Shown here: positions 9,572 to 17,217 of the stretch, piece after piece
Position numbering within the stretch: the stretch's first letter is position 1
Layout: the number at the start of each line of letters is the position of its first letter
From: Chryseobacterium defluvii
GTDB lineage: Bacteria; Bacteroidota; Bacteroidia; Flavobacteriales; Weeksellaceae
Assembly: GCF_014204415.1 (NCBI RefSeq)
Contig: NZ_JACHLE010000002.1
Coordinates: 248,001-312,000 of the forward strand
DNA length: 64,000 nucleotides
Reading direction: 5' to 3'
The notes under the pieces: model-generated
Databases searched by the model: none
What the model saw: the letters and a program-made list of their open reading frames with translations, nothing else
Told to the model about the DNA's origin: nothing
Made by a program: the position numbers and the translations under genes

Positions 9572-10564
9572 ATGAAAGTAGCTGTAGTAGGTTCAACAGG
9601 AATGGTTGGACAAGTGATGCTTAAAGTTTTGGAAGAAAGAAACTTTCCTGTAACAGAATTAATTCCCGTAGCTTCGGAAAGATCTATCGGAAAGAAGGTC
9701 AAATATAAACAGGAGGAGTATACCATTGTAAGCATTAACGACGCTATAGCTGCCAAACCTGATATTGCCATTTTTTCAGCAGGAGGCTCAACTTCTCTTG
9801 AATTTGCCCCAAAATTTGCAGAGGCCGGAGTAACGGTTATCGACAATTCTTCGGCATGGAGGATGGATCCTGACAAAAAACTGGTAGTACCTGAAATCAA
9901 TGCAGGTGTACTGACTGCTGAAGATAAAATTATTGCCAACCCGAACTGTTCCACCATTCAGCTGGTAATGGTACTAGGGCCTTTGAATAAAAAATATGAC
10001 CTCAAAAGAGTAATTGTTTCTACTTATCAGTCAGTAACAGGTACCGGAAAAGCAGCAGTTGATCAGCTCAACTCGGAAATCAAGGGTGATGATACCATTG
10101 CTAAGGTATATCCTTATCAGATCTTTAAAAACGCATTACCGCACTGTGACGTTTTCGGGGATGATGATTATACGAAAGAGGAAATTAAATTAATGAAAGA
10201 GCCTAAAAAGATATTAGGCGATGATACCTTTAATTTAACGGCAACAGCGGTAAGGGTTCCTGTGCAGGGAGGGCATTCCGAAAGCGTAAATATTGAATTC
10301 GAAAATGAATTTGATCTTGATGAAGTAAGAAAGATCCTGTCTGAAACTCCGGGAGTAATCGTAATAGATGATGTTAAAAATAACAAGTACCCGATGCCCC
10401 TCTACTCTGAAGGAAAAGACGAGGTTTTCGTCGGGAGAATAAGGCGTGACCTTTCCCAACCGAAAACGCTCAATCTCTGGATCGTGGCGGACAATCTTCG
10501 GAAAGGAGCCGCAACCAACGCAGTACAGATTGCAGAATACCTTGTAGCCAACAACTTAGTATAA
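9572..10564 (+). CDS. asd: Aspartate-semialdehyde dehydrogenase
   Basis: Asd reduces aspartyl phosphate to aspartate semialdehyde with NADPH, the branch point to lysine/diaminopimelate, threonine and methionine. The 330-residue protein starts with the Rossmann motif VGSTGMVGQ. The catalytic Cys is at residue 126 in NPNCSTIQ, and the catalytic His is near residue 235 in VQGGHSESV. GTGKAAVDQL and a C-terminal DNLRKGAATNAVQIAE are typical of the family. It is a single gene with its own weak terminator. Confidence 0.96.
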   Translation: MKVAVVGSTGMVGQVMLKVLEERNFPVTELIPVASERSIGKKVKYKQEEYTIVSINDAIAAKPDIAIFSAGGSTSLEFAPKFAEAGVTVIDNSSAWRMDPDKKLVVPEINAGVLTAEDKIIANPNCSTIQLVMVLGPLNKKYDLKRVIVSTYQSVTGTGKAAVDQLNSEIKGDDTIAKVYPYQIFKNALPHCDVFGDDDYTKEEIKLMKEPKKILGDDTFNLTATAVRVPVQGGHSESVNIEFENEFDLDEVRKILSETPGVIVIDDVKNNKYPMPLYSEGKDEVFVGRIRRDLSQPKTLNLWIVADNLRKGAATNAVQIAEYLVANNLV

Positions 10565-10578
10565 ACTAACAAAATAAA

Positions 10579-10608
10579 AAGAGTCTCAGAATTGGGATTC
10601 TTTTTTTT
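10579..10608 (+). terminator. Terminator of asd
   Basis: AAGAGTCTC and GGGATTCTT pair (with G:U) around a 6-nt loop and are followed by eight T residues. It lies directly before the CDF gene start. Confidence 0.7.
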
Positions 10609-10616
10609 ATCAAACT

Positions 10617-11615
10617 ATGAATATTCAGACGAATACCAATAAAGATAAAATAGGTTTCCAAAAGCTCATTGCAGTCTTTGGAGTGATCCTTTTTATTGGT
10701 AAGATCATTGCCTGGAAGCTTACCAATTCTGATGCTGTATTTTCTGATGCCATGGAGAGTATTGTGAATGTCATCAGTGCATTTATGGGGCTATACTCTT
10801 TACACCTCGCTGCAAAGCCGAAAGATGAAGACCACCCTTACGGACATGGAAAAGTAGAGTTTGTTACTTCTGGGATAGAAGGTGCTTTAATAGCCATTGC
10901 CGGCATTATGATCATCTATGAAGGCATCAACAGTCTTGTGGTGGGAAAAACACTCAACAAGCTGGATATCGGGATCTGGATTGTGGCAGCTACGGCGATC
11001 ATCAATTATTTGCTGGGTTATATTTCCATTAAAAAAGGAGAAAAAGAGAATTCTCTGGTTCTTGTTTCTTCCGGTAAACATCTTCAGTCGGATACCATTA
11101 CCACTCTTGGCGTTGTAATAAGCTTAATCATTGTTTATTTCACAAGGATCTATTGGCTGGATTCTGTCGTGGCACTCGTTTTTGGGCTTTATATCATTTT
11201 TATAGGGTATAAGATTGTCCGTAAATCCTTAAGCGGGATCATGGATGAGCAGGATCCGGATATTTTGAAAAAAATTGTGGAGATCCTTGAAAACAACAGG
11301 AAAACAGAGTGGATCGACATTCATAATATGAAGATCCAGCAATTCGGTTCCTCTCTGCATATCGATGCCCATATTACGCTTCCCTGGTACTACAGCCTTC
11401 GTGACGCCCATAAAGAAATGGAAAATGTCATCAAGCTTTTAGCCGGAAATACCAAACGAAGCATTGAATTCAATTTTCATATGGATGATTGCAAAACCAT
11501 TTCATGCCCTGTCTGCCAGATATACGAGTGTCCCGTTCGTGAGCGGGATTTTGTAAAAAGGGTACAATGGACCGCTGAAAATATAACTCGGGAAAATAAG
11601 CATACAACCGTTTAG
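10617..11615 (+). CDS. Cation diffusion facilitator (CDF) metal exporter
   Basis: The 332-residue protein has six predicted membrane helices and exports divalent metal ions from the cytoplasm in exchange for protons. Metal-site motifs are visible. SDAMESIVNV in helix 2 has an Asp in the usual place, HPYGHGKVEF follows, and KHLQSDT is in helix 5. A cytoplasmic domain follows (about 205-300). The C-terminal tail has four Cys residues in about 15 positions (CKTISCPVCQIYECP), an extension that could bind a soft metal. Whether it exports Zn, Fe, Mn or Cd cannot be told. It is convergent with the exosortase-associated gene, with an inverted-repeat element between them. Confidence 0.88.
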   Translation: MNIQTNTNKDKIGFQKLIAVFGVILFIGKIIAWKLTNSDAVFSDAMESIVNVISAFMGLYSLHLAAKPKDEDHPYGHGKVEFVTSGIEGALIAIAGIMIIYEGINSLVVGKTLNKLDIGIWIVAATAIINYLLGYISIKKGEKENSLVLVSSGKHLQSDTITTLGVVISLIIVYFTRIYWLDSVVALVFGLYIIFIGYKIVRKSLSGIMDEQDPDILKKIVEILENNRKTEWIDIHNMKIQQFGSSLHIDAHITLPWYYSLRDAHKEMENVIKLLAGNTKRSIEFNFHMDDCKTISCPVCQIYECPVRERDFVKRVQWTAENITRENKHTTV

Positions 11616-11628
11616 AATCTACATTTTC

Positions 11629-11760
11629 AGATGCTTCGACTTCGCTCAGCATGACAATGTGAATAAATGACAGATGATGAATGATAAATTTTTTCTCATC
11701 TAAAATTTAAAATCCTTAATTTATAATTTCTCTGTCATGCTGAGCGAAGTCGAAGCATCT
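11629..11760. repeat. Inverted-repeat element, 28-bp perfect arms (GAGCGAAGTCGAAG family), copy 1
   Basis: The arms 11629-11656 and 11733-11760 are perfect reverse complements (28/28) with a 76-bp AT-rich spacer. Each arm contains its own short hairpin: ATGCT pairs with AGCAT around a GAGCGAAGTCGA loop. The element lies between two convergent genes, where it could stop transcription from both sides. No transposase is nearby. A related copy lies at 13769-13852. Confidence 0.85.
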
Positions 11761-11763
11761 ATA

Positions 11764-12198
11764 TTATTTTTTCATCAAAACTTGCTTCCTGTAATAGAAC
11801 ATCGGGATAATAAGAAGCAGGATCAAAGGCTGGATCACAAACCTTCTCATATAAAAAGAAAAAAGGTATCCTATTTCAAACCCGTTAGCAATACAATACA
11901 GATAAATAGGAAATGTGATGATAAAGATAATCGTGATCAGTAAGGCTCCCTGCACCGTCCACTCTTTGTTTTTAAATAAAAAATGAATGATCATACAGGA
12001 AAAGAGCAGATTCAAAACAAATCTGAAAAGATGGCTGACAATCAATTTTCCCCATTCAAATGATGGAAAGGCCATCGTTTTATCAGCCTCATGGAAATAC
12101 TCAAGAAAAGGATCATAGAAGATCTTATCTTCCAGCATTCTCACCCCCATAAGCCCTGAGATTCCTGCGATGACTAAAAGCCAGTTAAGAATTTTCAT
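11764..12198 (-). CDS. Exosortase F system-associated protein
   Basis: The 144-residue protein has about four membrane helices. It matches the flavobacterial family found only next to exosortase F (TIGR04127 type). Features include an N-terminal helix ending in RMLEDKIFYDPFLEYF, an amphipathic segment, and a closing YMRRFVIQPLILLLIIP motif. Its start overlaps the end of xrtF by 14 nt, so the two are co-translated. Its function is unknown; an accessory role in exosortase folding or substrate presentation is only inferred from constant pairing. The assignment is from remembered motifs. Confidence 0.8.
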   Translation of the reverse strand: MKILNWLLVIAGISGLMGVRMLEDKIFYDPFLEYFHEADKTMAFPSFEWGKLIVSHLFRFVLNLLFSCMIIHFLFKNKEWTVQGALLITIIFIITFPIYLYCIANGFEIGYLFSFYMRRFVIQPLILLLIIPMFYYRKQVLMKK

Positions 12199-12715
12199 TT
12201 TTCAAAGCAAAGAATTTAATCCATACAAGCCAAAGCAAAACCACACTTCCGTAAATAACAGCAGGAAAGATAAAATCATGGGAAATTTTACCATATTCTT
12301 TATAATCGGTCATTACAATATTCAGCCCTGCTATCCTTAACAGGTTCATGATATAAAGTAAAATAAGGCTGATGAAGACAAACACAAAGGTTTTAAAACC
12401 TTTATAGAAAGCAAAGATAAAAGACACGAATAAAATCATTACAGACACCGCATTACATCCTTCCACCATCCTCGTGCGATAGTCTTTGTTTACATAAAAC
12501 CACACCTGTTCTTTAGGAATGTCGTTATACAGCTGTGTCGGATAGTTTAATACGTTCTGAATATGCATTACCTGCTCTGCGATCAGTTTTGAAAAAGGAT
12601 CCAGACCGTTTCCTTTGAAGCTGTTCAGGTAAAACTGATAGGCAACAAGTAGCACCAGATAGATGATGATGAATCGAAGTAAAATTCCTAAAACAGGCTT
12701 AAAATCCTTTAACAT
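12185..12715 (-). CDS. xrtF: Exosortase family protein XrtF
   Basis: The 176-residue inner-membrane protein is of the exosortase/archaeosortase superfamily, Cys transpeptidases that cleave C-terminal sorting signals and attach the protein to another molecule. The catalytic triad can be placed: Cys87 in MVEGCNAVSV, Arg127 in NLLRIAGLN and His146 in KISHDFIFP, each at the edge of a membrane helix. This matches the XrtF group (TIGR04128 type), limited to Flavobacteriia. No protein with a recognisable PEP-CTERM-like tail is encoded in the window, so the substrate is not evident. Its start is about 38 nt from the divergent kinase gene. Confidence 0.85.
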   Translation of the reverse strand: MLKDFKPVLGILLRFIIIYLVLLVAYQFYLNSFKGNGLDPFSKLIAEQVMHIQNVLNYPTQLYNDIPKEQVWFYVNKDYRTRMVEGCNAVSVMILFVSFIFAFYKGFKTFVFVFISLILLYIMNLLRIAGLNIVMTDYKEYGKISHDFIFPAVIYGSVVLLWLVWIKFFALKNENS

Positions 12716-12736
12716 GCTGCAAAGATATAAATTTAC

Positions 12737-12744
12737 TATATTTG
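12737..12744 (+). promoter_or_regulatory. -7 promoter box (TATATTTG) of the AmgK-like kinase gene
   Basis: A perfect TAnnTTTG element ends 9 nt before the ATG at 12754. It overlaps an alternative TTG start at 12742, which rules that start out. Confidence 0.65.
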
Positions 12745-12753
12745 TTTCCTACT

Positions 12754-13770
12754 ATGAATTCTGAGAGCGCAAAACGATTTTTTGAAAATTATACCGGTAA
12801 AAAATCTTCTGAGTTTGTTATTTTAGCTCAAAGCGGTTCCGCGAGAGTAAATTTTCGGGCAAAAACTGAAAAAAACTATATTGTTACCTATAATGAGAAT
12901 ATCCGGGAAAATGAAAGTTTTTTTTATTTTTCGGAGGTTTTTACCCTGCTTCAACTGAATACTCCTGCTATTTTTGCCATTTCTGAAGACCGGAAATTAT
13001 ATGTTCAGGAATTTTTAGGAGAAAATACCCTCTCAGAGATCATTTCAGAAGAAGGTTTGTCTGAAAAAGTGAAGTTTCTGGTACAGGGGACTTTGCAAAA
13101 ACTGTATTATCTGCAGATTCAGACGGAGGGAAATATAGATTTTCACCAGACATTTGAATACGAAAGCTATGATGAGCTTCCTGTCATCCACGACCTGTAT
13201 TATTTTAAAAACTTTGTAGCTGATGTTCTTGAACTGGAATATCACAGATCTACCCTTCTGAAGGAATTCAAAAAGATCACAGACCTTATCGAAAGCCTTG
13301 AACCCAAAGGGTTGATGATAAGGGATTTTCAGGCGAGAAACATCATGGTCAATGAAAACAATACCATTTCATTTATTGATTATCAGTCGGCAATGAAGGG
13401 ACCATTGATGTATGATGTTGTCTCCTTTCTTTTTCAGGCGAAAGCCAATTTCCCGGAAGATTTTAAAAATGAGATGCTGGAATTTTATATTCAGCAATTT
13501 GAAAACAAGGAGATCCAGGATCAACTAAAAACATCGGTGAAACCTATTCAACTGATGAGATTTTTACAGGTATTGGGTGCATATGGATTCAGAGGGCTTA
13601 TCCAGAGAAAGCAACACTTTATTGCAAGTATGGAAAAAGGTATTGAAAATATTGATCAGTTTGCACAGTCATGGGAAGATATGAAAGATTATCCCGAACT
13701 GGAAAAAGTGATACAACAACTGGCCTTAGAAAAGACAAAAATAAAAATAGAAGATATTTTAAAAAGTTAG
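12754..13770 (+). CDS. amgK: AmgK-like aminosugar kinase (APH phosphotransferase fold)
   Basis: The 338-residue protein belongs to the aminoglycoside-phosphotransferase superfamily. The catalytic loop is MIRDFQARNIMV (Asp and Asn) and the metal-binding Asp is in SFIDYQSAMKGPLMYD. RDFxxxN followed by DYQ matches AmgK, the anomeric kinase of MurNAc/GlcNAc, better than antibiotic kinases, which use HGD. AmgK makes MurNAc 1-phosphate for MurU during peptidoglycan recycling. A RapZ-C protein and a MurU-like enzyme follow, which supports this role. ATG 12754 is chosen because the TTG at 12742 lies inside the promoter box. Sugar specificity is inferred. Confidence 0.75.
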   Translation: MNSESAKRFFENYTGKKSSEFVILAQSGSARVNFRAKTEKNYIVTYNENIRENESFFYFSEVFTLLQLNTPAIFAISEDRKLYVQEFLGENTLSEIISEEGLSEKVKFLVQGTLQKLYYLQIQTEGNIDFHQTFEYESYDELPVIHDLYYFKNFVADVLELEYHRSTLLKEFKKITDLIESLEPKGLMIRDFQARNIMVNENNTISFIDYQSAMKGPLMYDVVSFLFQAKANFPEDFKNEMLEFYIQQFENKEIQDQLKTSVKPIQLMRFLQVLGAYGFRGLIQRKQHFIASMEKGIENIDQFAQSWEDMKDYPELEKVIQQLALEKTKIKIEDILKS

Positions 13771-13852
13771 AGCCTTCGACTCCGCTCAGGCTGACAATGT
13801 GTAAGACTAGGTCAGTATTAGAAATGTCAGCCTGAGCGGAGTCGAAGGCTCT
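13769..13852. repeat. Inverted-repeat element, 28-bp perfect arms, copy 2
   Basis: The arms 13769-13796 and 13825-13852 are perfect reverse complements (28/28) around 28 nt. The left arm overlaps the stop codon of the kinase gene. Each arm has an internal hairpin, AGCCT/AGGCT around GAGCGGAGTCGA. Compared with copy 1, two stem pairs are changed on both sides, so pairing is kept. It probably acts as a terminator or attenuator between the kinase and RapZ-C genes. Confidence 0.85.
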
Positions 13853-13877
13853 ATCAATAAACCAACAACTTAAAAGA

Positions 13878-13895
13878 ATCTTAATGGTTCAAAAA
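13878..13895 (-). repeat. 18-nt dispersed repeat (second copy of 2803-2820)
   Basis: ATCTTAATGGTTCAAAAA is the exact reverse complement of 2803-2820. It sits in the leader just before the RapZ-C gene. Confidence 0.6.
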
Positions 13896-13903
13896 ATATA
13901 AGC

Positions 13904-14323
13904 ATGCTACACATAGACATCCACAGTTTTTCATACAAGAAAGGCGGAATTCCGAAAGATGAATCCGGAAATGGAGGCGGTTTTACCTTCGATTGCAGAG
14001 GAATCCTCAATCCGGGCAGAATCGAAGAATATAAAAGCCAGACCGGAAATGATATCGGAGTTCAGGAGTTTTTAGAGACTCAAACAGAAATGCCGAAATT
14101 TTTAGAACTTGTTAAAAGCATTGTTTCCATCAATATTGATAATTATATAGAGAGGGGATTTGAAAATCTTCAGATCAGTTTCGGATGTACGGGCGGGCAG
14201 CACAGGTCGGTGTACTGCGCTATAAAGATCGCTGATTTTATCCGTGAAAAATATTCCGGAAGTACGGAGATAAGCCTGCATCATGATGAGCAGCACCAAC
14301 TCAACATTAGTAATAAGCAATAA
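13904..14323 (+). CDS. Stand-alone RapZ C-terminal domain protein
   Basis: The 139-residue protein corresponds to the C-terminal half of RapZ/YvcJ without the N-terminal P-loop kinase-like half. The motifs FDCRGILNPGR and ISFGCTGGQHRSVYCA match the domain that, in Escherichia coli RapZ, binds glucosamine-6-phosphate and RNA. It lies between an AmgK-like kinase and a MurU-like nucleotidyltransferase. That position suggests a sensor or regulator of amino-sugar phosphate level in cell-wall recycling, but this is inference. It may instead bind RNA or another sugar phosphate. Codon usage matches its neighbours, and both ends of the domain are complete. Confidence 0.8.
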   Translation: MLHIDIHSFSYKKGGIPKDESGNGGGFTFDCRGILNPGRIEEYKSQTGNDIGVQEFLETQTEMPKFLELVKSIVSINIDNYIERGFENLQISFGCTGGQHRSVYCAIKIADFIREKYSGSTEISLHHDEQHQLNISNKQ

Positions 14324-14379
14324 ATAATTTGTAATTTTCACTCATTACTTATTACCCATTATTCATTATTTATAATACT

Positions 14380-15093
14380 ATGAAAGCTTTAATTTTTGCA
14401 GCAGGAAAGGGCACCCGGCTTAAACCTTTTACAGATCATCACCCGAAAGCACTGGCGAGGGTAAATGATGTTCCGCTTTTGGAAAGGAACATCAATTATC
14501 TCAAAGGTTTCGGAATAAAGGATTTTGTGATCAATGTTCATCATTTTGGGGACCAGATCGTCGAGTTTCTCAGGAAAAATAATAATTTCAACTGCAATAT
14601 TGAGATCTCCGATGAAACGGAAGAACTGCTGGAAACCGGAGGTGGTTTGATTTTTGCTAGAAGATTCCTGGATCATGGAGAAGACTTCTTAATTATGAAT
14701 GCTGATATCTTAACCAATATCAATATCAATAATCTGGTGGACTATCACAAGAAGGTTAAAGATTTTGCTACTTTAGCTGTTTCAGACAGGGAAAGTTCAA
14801 GAAAACTGCTTTTCAATGATGACATGGTCTTAAGAGGCTGGCTGAATGTACAAACAGGAGAGCAAAGGCTTGCAGAGTTCAACAAGGGCTTTAAAGCATT
14901 AGCTTTCAGCGGAGTACACTGCATCAGCCCTGTTATATTTGAAAAAATAAAAAGAACGGGGAAGTTTTCTGTGATGGAGGAATATCTGGATCTGATGCAG
15001 ACAGAGCATATACATGGCTTTCTGCATGACAGTATCCTGATAGATGTCGGGAGACCGGAGTCTGTAACGGAAGCTGAAAAATATTTTAAATAG
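14380..15093 (+). CDS. murU: MurU-like sugar-1-phosphate nucleotidyltransferase
   Basis: The 237-residue nucleotidyltransferase starts with the signature AAGKGTRLKPFTDHHPKAL (nucleotide- and metal-binding). LMNADILTNI supplies the metal-ligand Asp, and IDVGRPESV is near the end. The length and the short form without a hexapeptide-repeat tail fit MurU (MurNAc-1-P uridylyltransferase) rather than GlmU or RmlA. With the AmgK-like kinase it would give UDP-MurNAc directly, bypassing the fosfomycin-sensitive MurA step. Mannose-1-phosphate guanylyltransferase is the main alternative. The next gene starts 8 nt downstream. Confidence 0.72.
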   Translation: MKALIFAAGKGTRLKPFTDHHPKALARVNDVPLLERNINYLKGFGIKDFVINVHHFGDQIVEFLRKNNNFNCNIEISDETEELLETGGGLIFARRFLDHGEDFLIMNADILTNININNLVDYHKKVKDFATLAVSDRESSRKLLFNDDMVLRGWLNVQTGEQRLAEFNKGFKALAFSGVHCISPVIFEKIKRTGKFSVMEEYLDLMQTEHIHGFLHDSILIDVGRPESVTEAEKYFK

Positions 15094-15101
15094 ATCGATA
15101 C

Positions 15102-15854
15102 ATGGAAATTGATGGAAAAAGGGATGAAAGTTTGGTAAATCCTGAATTGGATATTAACGAAACAAAACTCCACAACAGTTTCAGGCAGAAAACTTGGGAC
15201 GAAACCATTACAAAAGACAGCTGGATGGTATTCAAAGTTATGGCCGAATTTGTTGACGGGTATGAAAAACTGGCTAAAATAGGCCCTTGCGTTTCTATTT
15301 TTGGTTCGGCAAGATTGCAGCCTGAAAGCAAATATTATCAAATGGCTGTAGAGATTGCCGAGAAAATTACAAAAATAGGTTTCGGAATTATCACAGGCGG
15401 TGGTCCGGGGATCATGGAAGCGGGCAATAAAGGAGCGTTCAATGCTACCGGAAAATCAATCGGTTTAAATATCGATCTGCCGTTCGAGCAGCATTTTAAT
15501 CCTTATATCAATAAGGTGTATTCCATGAATTTTGATTATTTTTTCGTGAGAAAGGTAATGTTTGTAAAATATTCTCAAGGGTTTATTGTAATGCCGGGGG
15601 GATTTGGAACTTTGGATGAGCTTACAGAAGCTCTTACTTTAATCCAGACTGATAAAATAGGGAGGTTTCCTATTGTATTGGTAGGGTCTGAATTCTGGAG
15701 CGGACTGCTGGATTGGTTTAAAGCTACCCTTTTAAAGGATGGAATGATCTCCGAGGGAGACTTAAGTCTTTACAGGGTTGTAGATACTGCTGATGAGGCT
15801 GTAGCACATATTAAAGCCTTCTATGATAAGTATTCTGTGAATGTAAACTTTTAA
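15102..15854 (+). CDS. LOG family protein (TIGR00730 Rossmann fold)
   Basis: The 250-residue protein carries the LOG signature PGGFGTLDELTEAL with its preceding VMP, plus IITGGGPGIMEAGNKGA. These form the nucleotide-binding and catalytic site of cytokinin-activating phosphoribohydrolases. Bacterial LOG proteins hydrolyse AMP or other nucleoside 5'-monophosphates to base and ribose 5-phosphate. About 70 N-terminal residues precede the core, as in the larger LOG subgroup. It starts 8 nt after murU and is likely co-transcribed with it; a link to wall recycling is not evident. The true substrate is unknown. Confidence 0.85.
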   Translation: MEIDGKRDESLVNPELDINETKLHNSFRQKTWDETITKDSWMVFKVMAEFVDGYEKLAKIGPCVSIFGSARLQPESKYYQMAVEIAEKITKIGFGIITGGGPGIMEAGNKGAFNATGKSIGLNIDLPFEQHFNPYINKVYSMNFDYFFVRKVMFVKYSQGFIVMPGGFGTLDELTEALTLIQTDKIGRFPIVLVGSEFWSGLLDWFKATLLKDGMISEGDLSLYRVVDTADEAVAHIKAFYDKYSVNVNF

Positions 15855-15912
15855 TTGGCATATTATTTGTGACTTATAAACAACGAGTATGATTATAAAT
15901 CTCTTAATTAAG

Positions 15913-16383
15913 ATGAAAAAACTTTTATATATATCAGGAATTTTAACATTTTTTGTGTTGATGAGCTTCATGAATGCGGACTTTTTCTCTTCAATGACAA
16001 AAGTAGATTATGTGGAAGGCAGCAAGACATTGAAGTTTACCACAAAAATGAATACCAACCATATTTCGGATGCTATCAAGATAAATCCTAATACTGCCGG
16101 ATTTGAAGCAGAAGTAAAAAAATATGTAAATAATAATTTTGATATATACGTCAATGGTTCTCCCAAAACCATTACCTTCACGGGAAGCCAGGTGAGCGGA
16201 GAAACTGTATGGGTATATTTTGAGTCCGGAGGGATTTCGGATATCAATACCCTGAAGATCAAAAATACGATACTTCTGGGAGCTTTTCCCAAGCAGAGCA
16301 ACATTGTGAGCATTGCTTATAAAGGAAGCCAGAAAGTAATGAATTTCCAGCGCGGAAAGGAAGTGAATGAAGTTTCTTTTTAA
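15913..16383 (+). CDS. Small exported DUF6702-like protein
   Basis: The 156-residue protein has an N-terminal hydrophobic segment (KKLLYISGILTFFVLMSF) that looks like a signal peptide, followed by a beta-rich domain. The domain has conserved features such as KTLKFTTKMNTNHISDAI and a closing MNFQRGKEVNEVSF. It resembles the Bacteroidota DUF6702 family, whose function is unknown. ATG 15913 is preferred over 15889 because it puts the basic residues directly before the hydrophobic core. It is followed by a strong terminator. Confidence 0.6.
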   Translation: MKKLLYISGILTFFVLMSFMNADFFSSMTKVDYVEGSKTLKFTTKMNTNHISDAIKINPNTAGFEAEVKKYVNNNFDIYVNGSPKTITFTGSQVSGETVWVYFESGGISDINTLKIKNTILLGAFPKQSNIVSIAYKGSQKVMNFQRGKEVNEVSF

Positions 16384-16410
16384 GAACAGACTTTTAATTT
16401 AGATTATAGG

Positions 16411-16435
16411 ACCACTGCATAGCAGTGGTTTTTTT
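16411..16435 (+). terminator. Terminator of the DUF6702-like gene
   Basis: ACCACTGC and GCAGTGGT form an 8-bp stem with an ATA loop, followed by a T run. Confidence 0.9.
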
Positions 16436-16539
16436 ATACCTTTTTGTCTTAAAATTTCACATTAAAGAGACTTAATAGGTAAAACTACTGAATTATAAAT
16501 TGCCGGATTTCTACTCTAGCATTCTGTTTTATGGAAATG

Positions 16540-16547
16540 TACCTTTG
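16540..16547 (+). promoter_or_regulatory. -7 promoter box (TACCTTTG) upstream of the PixA/AidA gene
   Basis: This perfect TAnnTTTG match lies 114 nt before the ATG at 16662. It implies a leader of about 110 nt and excludes the TTG frame opening at 16500. Confidence 0.45.
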
Positions 16548-16661
16548 TCATGTAATATTACAAAAACAGACCATGTGGAGTTCAGAAACCACTTTAATCA
16601 ACGAGGCGAAATCCCAAAAGCCAAACGAGTAGGAAAACACCAAACTAAAAAATTAATAGAA

Positions 16662-17210
16662 ATGGAAACTGAATTAAATGCCTCAAACCAGCAGATCGAC
16701 GTGTTGGTAGTAATTGACACGGATTATGTAAAAACAAATTATCCAAGGCCAAGCCAGGACCCTAATAATCCTACAGGAATTGACCATAACAGTCAGCATA
16801 TGATTGTTTCAAATGCCAACGCGTTATCCGGACAAGGAACCGCTGATCTGAATTTCAGTGCAAAAGCAGGTGATAATGTATCTTTCAGAAGCACTTCGAT
16901 TTATCAGAATTCAGATGATGCGGTCATCATTTACAATATTAAATATTGGTCCGGAGATCAGGTATTTAACAATTTCGTATATGATGCTGTTATAAGACAA
17001 CAAGCTGTTGTACCCAATTATAATTCATCAAACGGTTTACCAGCAAATACGGCAAACATTACTTTCTCCAGTTTTGATTCAAGAGTAAGAAATACAGGAA
17101 CGGAGAATTTCTATGTACAGTTTGCTTTATATACTATAGACCCTAATGATAGTAATAAGCAGGTATTATTTGGTTATTATTACTGGGATCCGACGATTAC
17201 AGTTAAATAA
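16662..17210 (+). CDS. PixA/AidA-family inclusion body protein
   Basis: The 182-residue soluble protein has no signal peptide. The order VLVVIDTDYVKTNYP, DPNNPTGIDHNSQHMIVSN, LNFSAKAGDNVSFRSTSIYQNSDDAVIIYNI and a late FGYYYWDPTITVK matches the PixA/AidA family. That family is named from Xenorhabdus inclusion protein PixA and Ralstonia/Burkholderia AidA. PixA forms intracellular crystals; family members elsewhere are linked to host interaction or population-density control. Its role here is unknown. It is monocistronic with a long leader, and a perfect convergent terminator follows. Confidence 0.75.
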   Translation: METELNASNQQIDVLVVIDTDYVKTNYPRPSQDPNNPTGIDHNSQHMIVSNANALSGQGTADLNFSAKAGDNVSFRSTSIYQNSDDAVIIYNIKYWSGDQVFNNFVYDAVIRQQAVVPNYNSSNGLPANTANITFSSFDSRVRNTGTENFYVQFALYTIDPNDSNKQVLFGYYYWDPTITVK

Positions 17211-17217
17211 TGTATAA

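Noticed and set aside
11470..11943. Short ORFs beginning MLSEVEAS on both strands
   Set aside because: They are translations of the GAGCGAAGTCGAAG inverted repeat running into unrelated DNA; the same N-terminus arises from any copy of the repeat.
16500..16661. N-terminal extension of the PixA/AidA protein from a TTG
   Set aside because: It would start upstream of the -7 box at 16540 and lacks family similarity; ATG 16662 fits the family.
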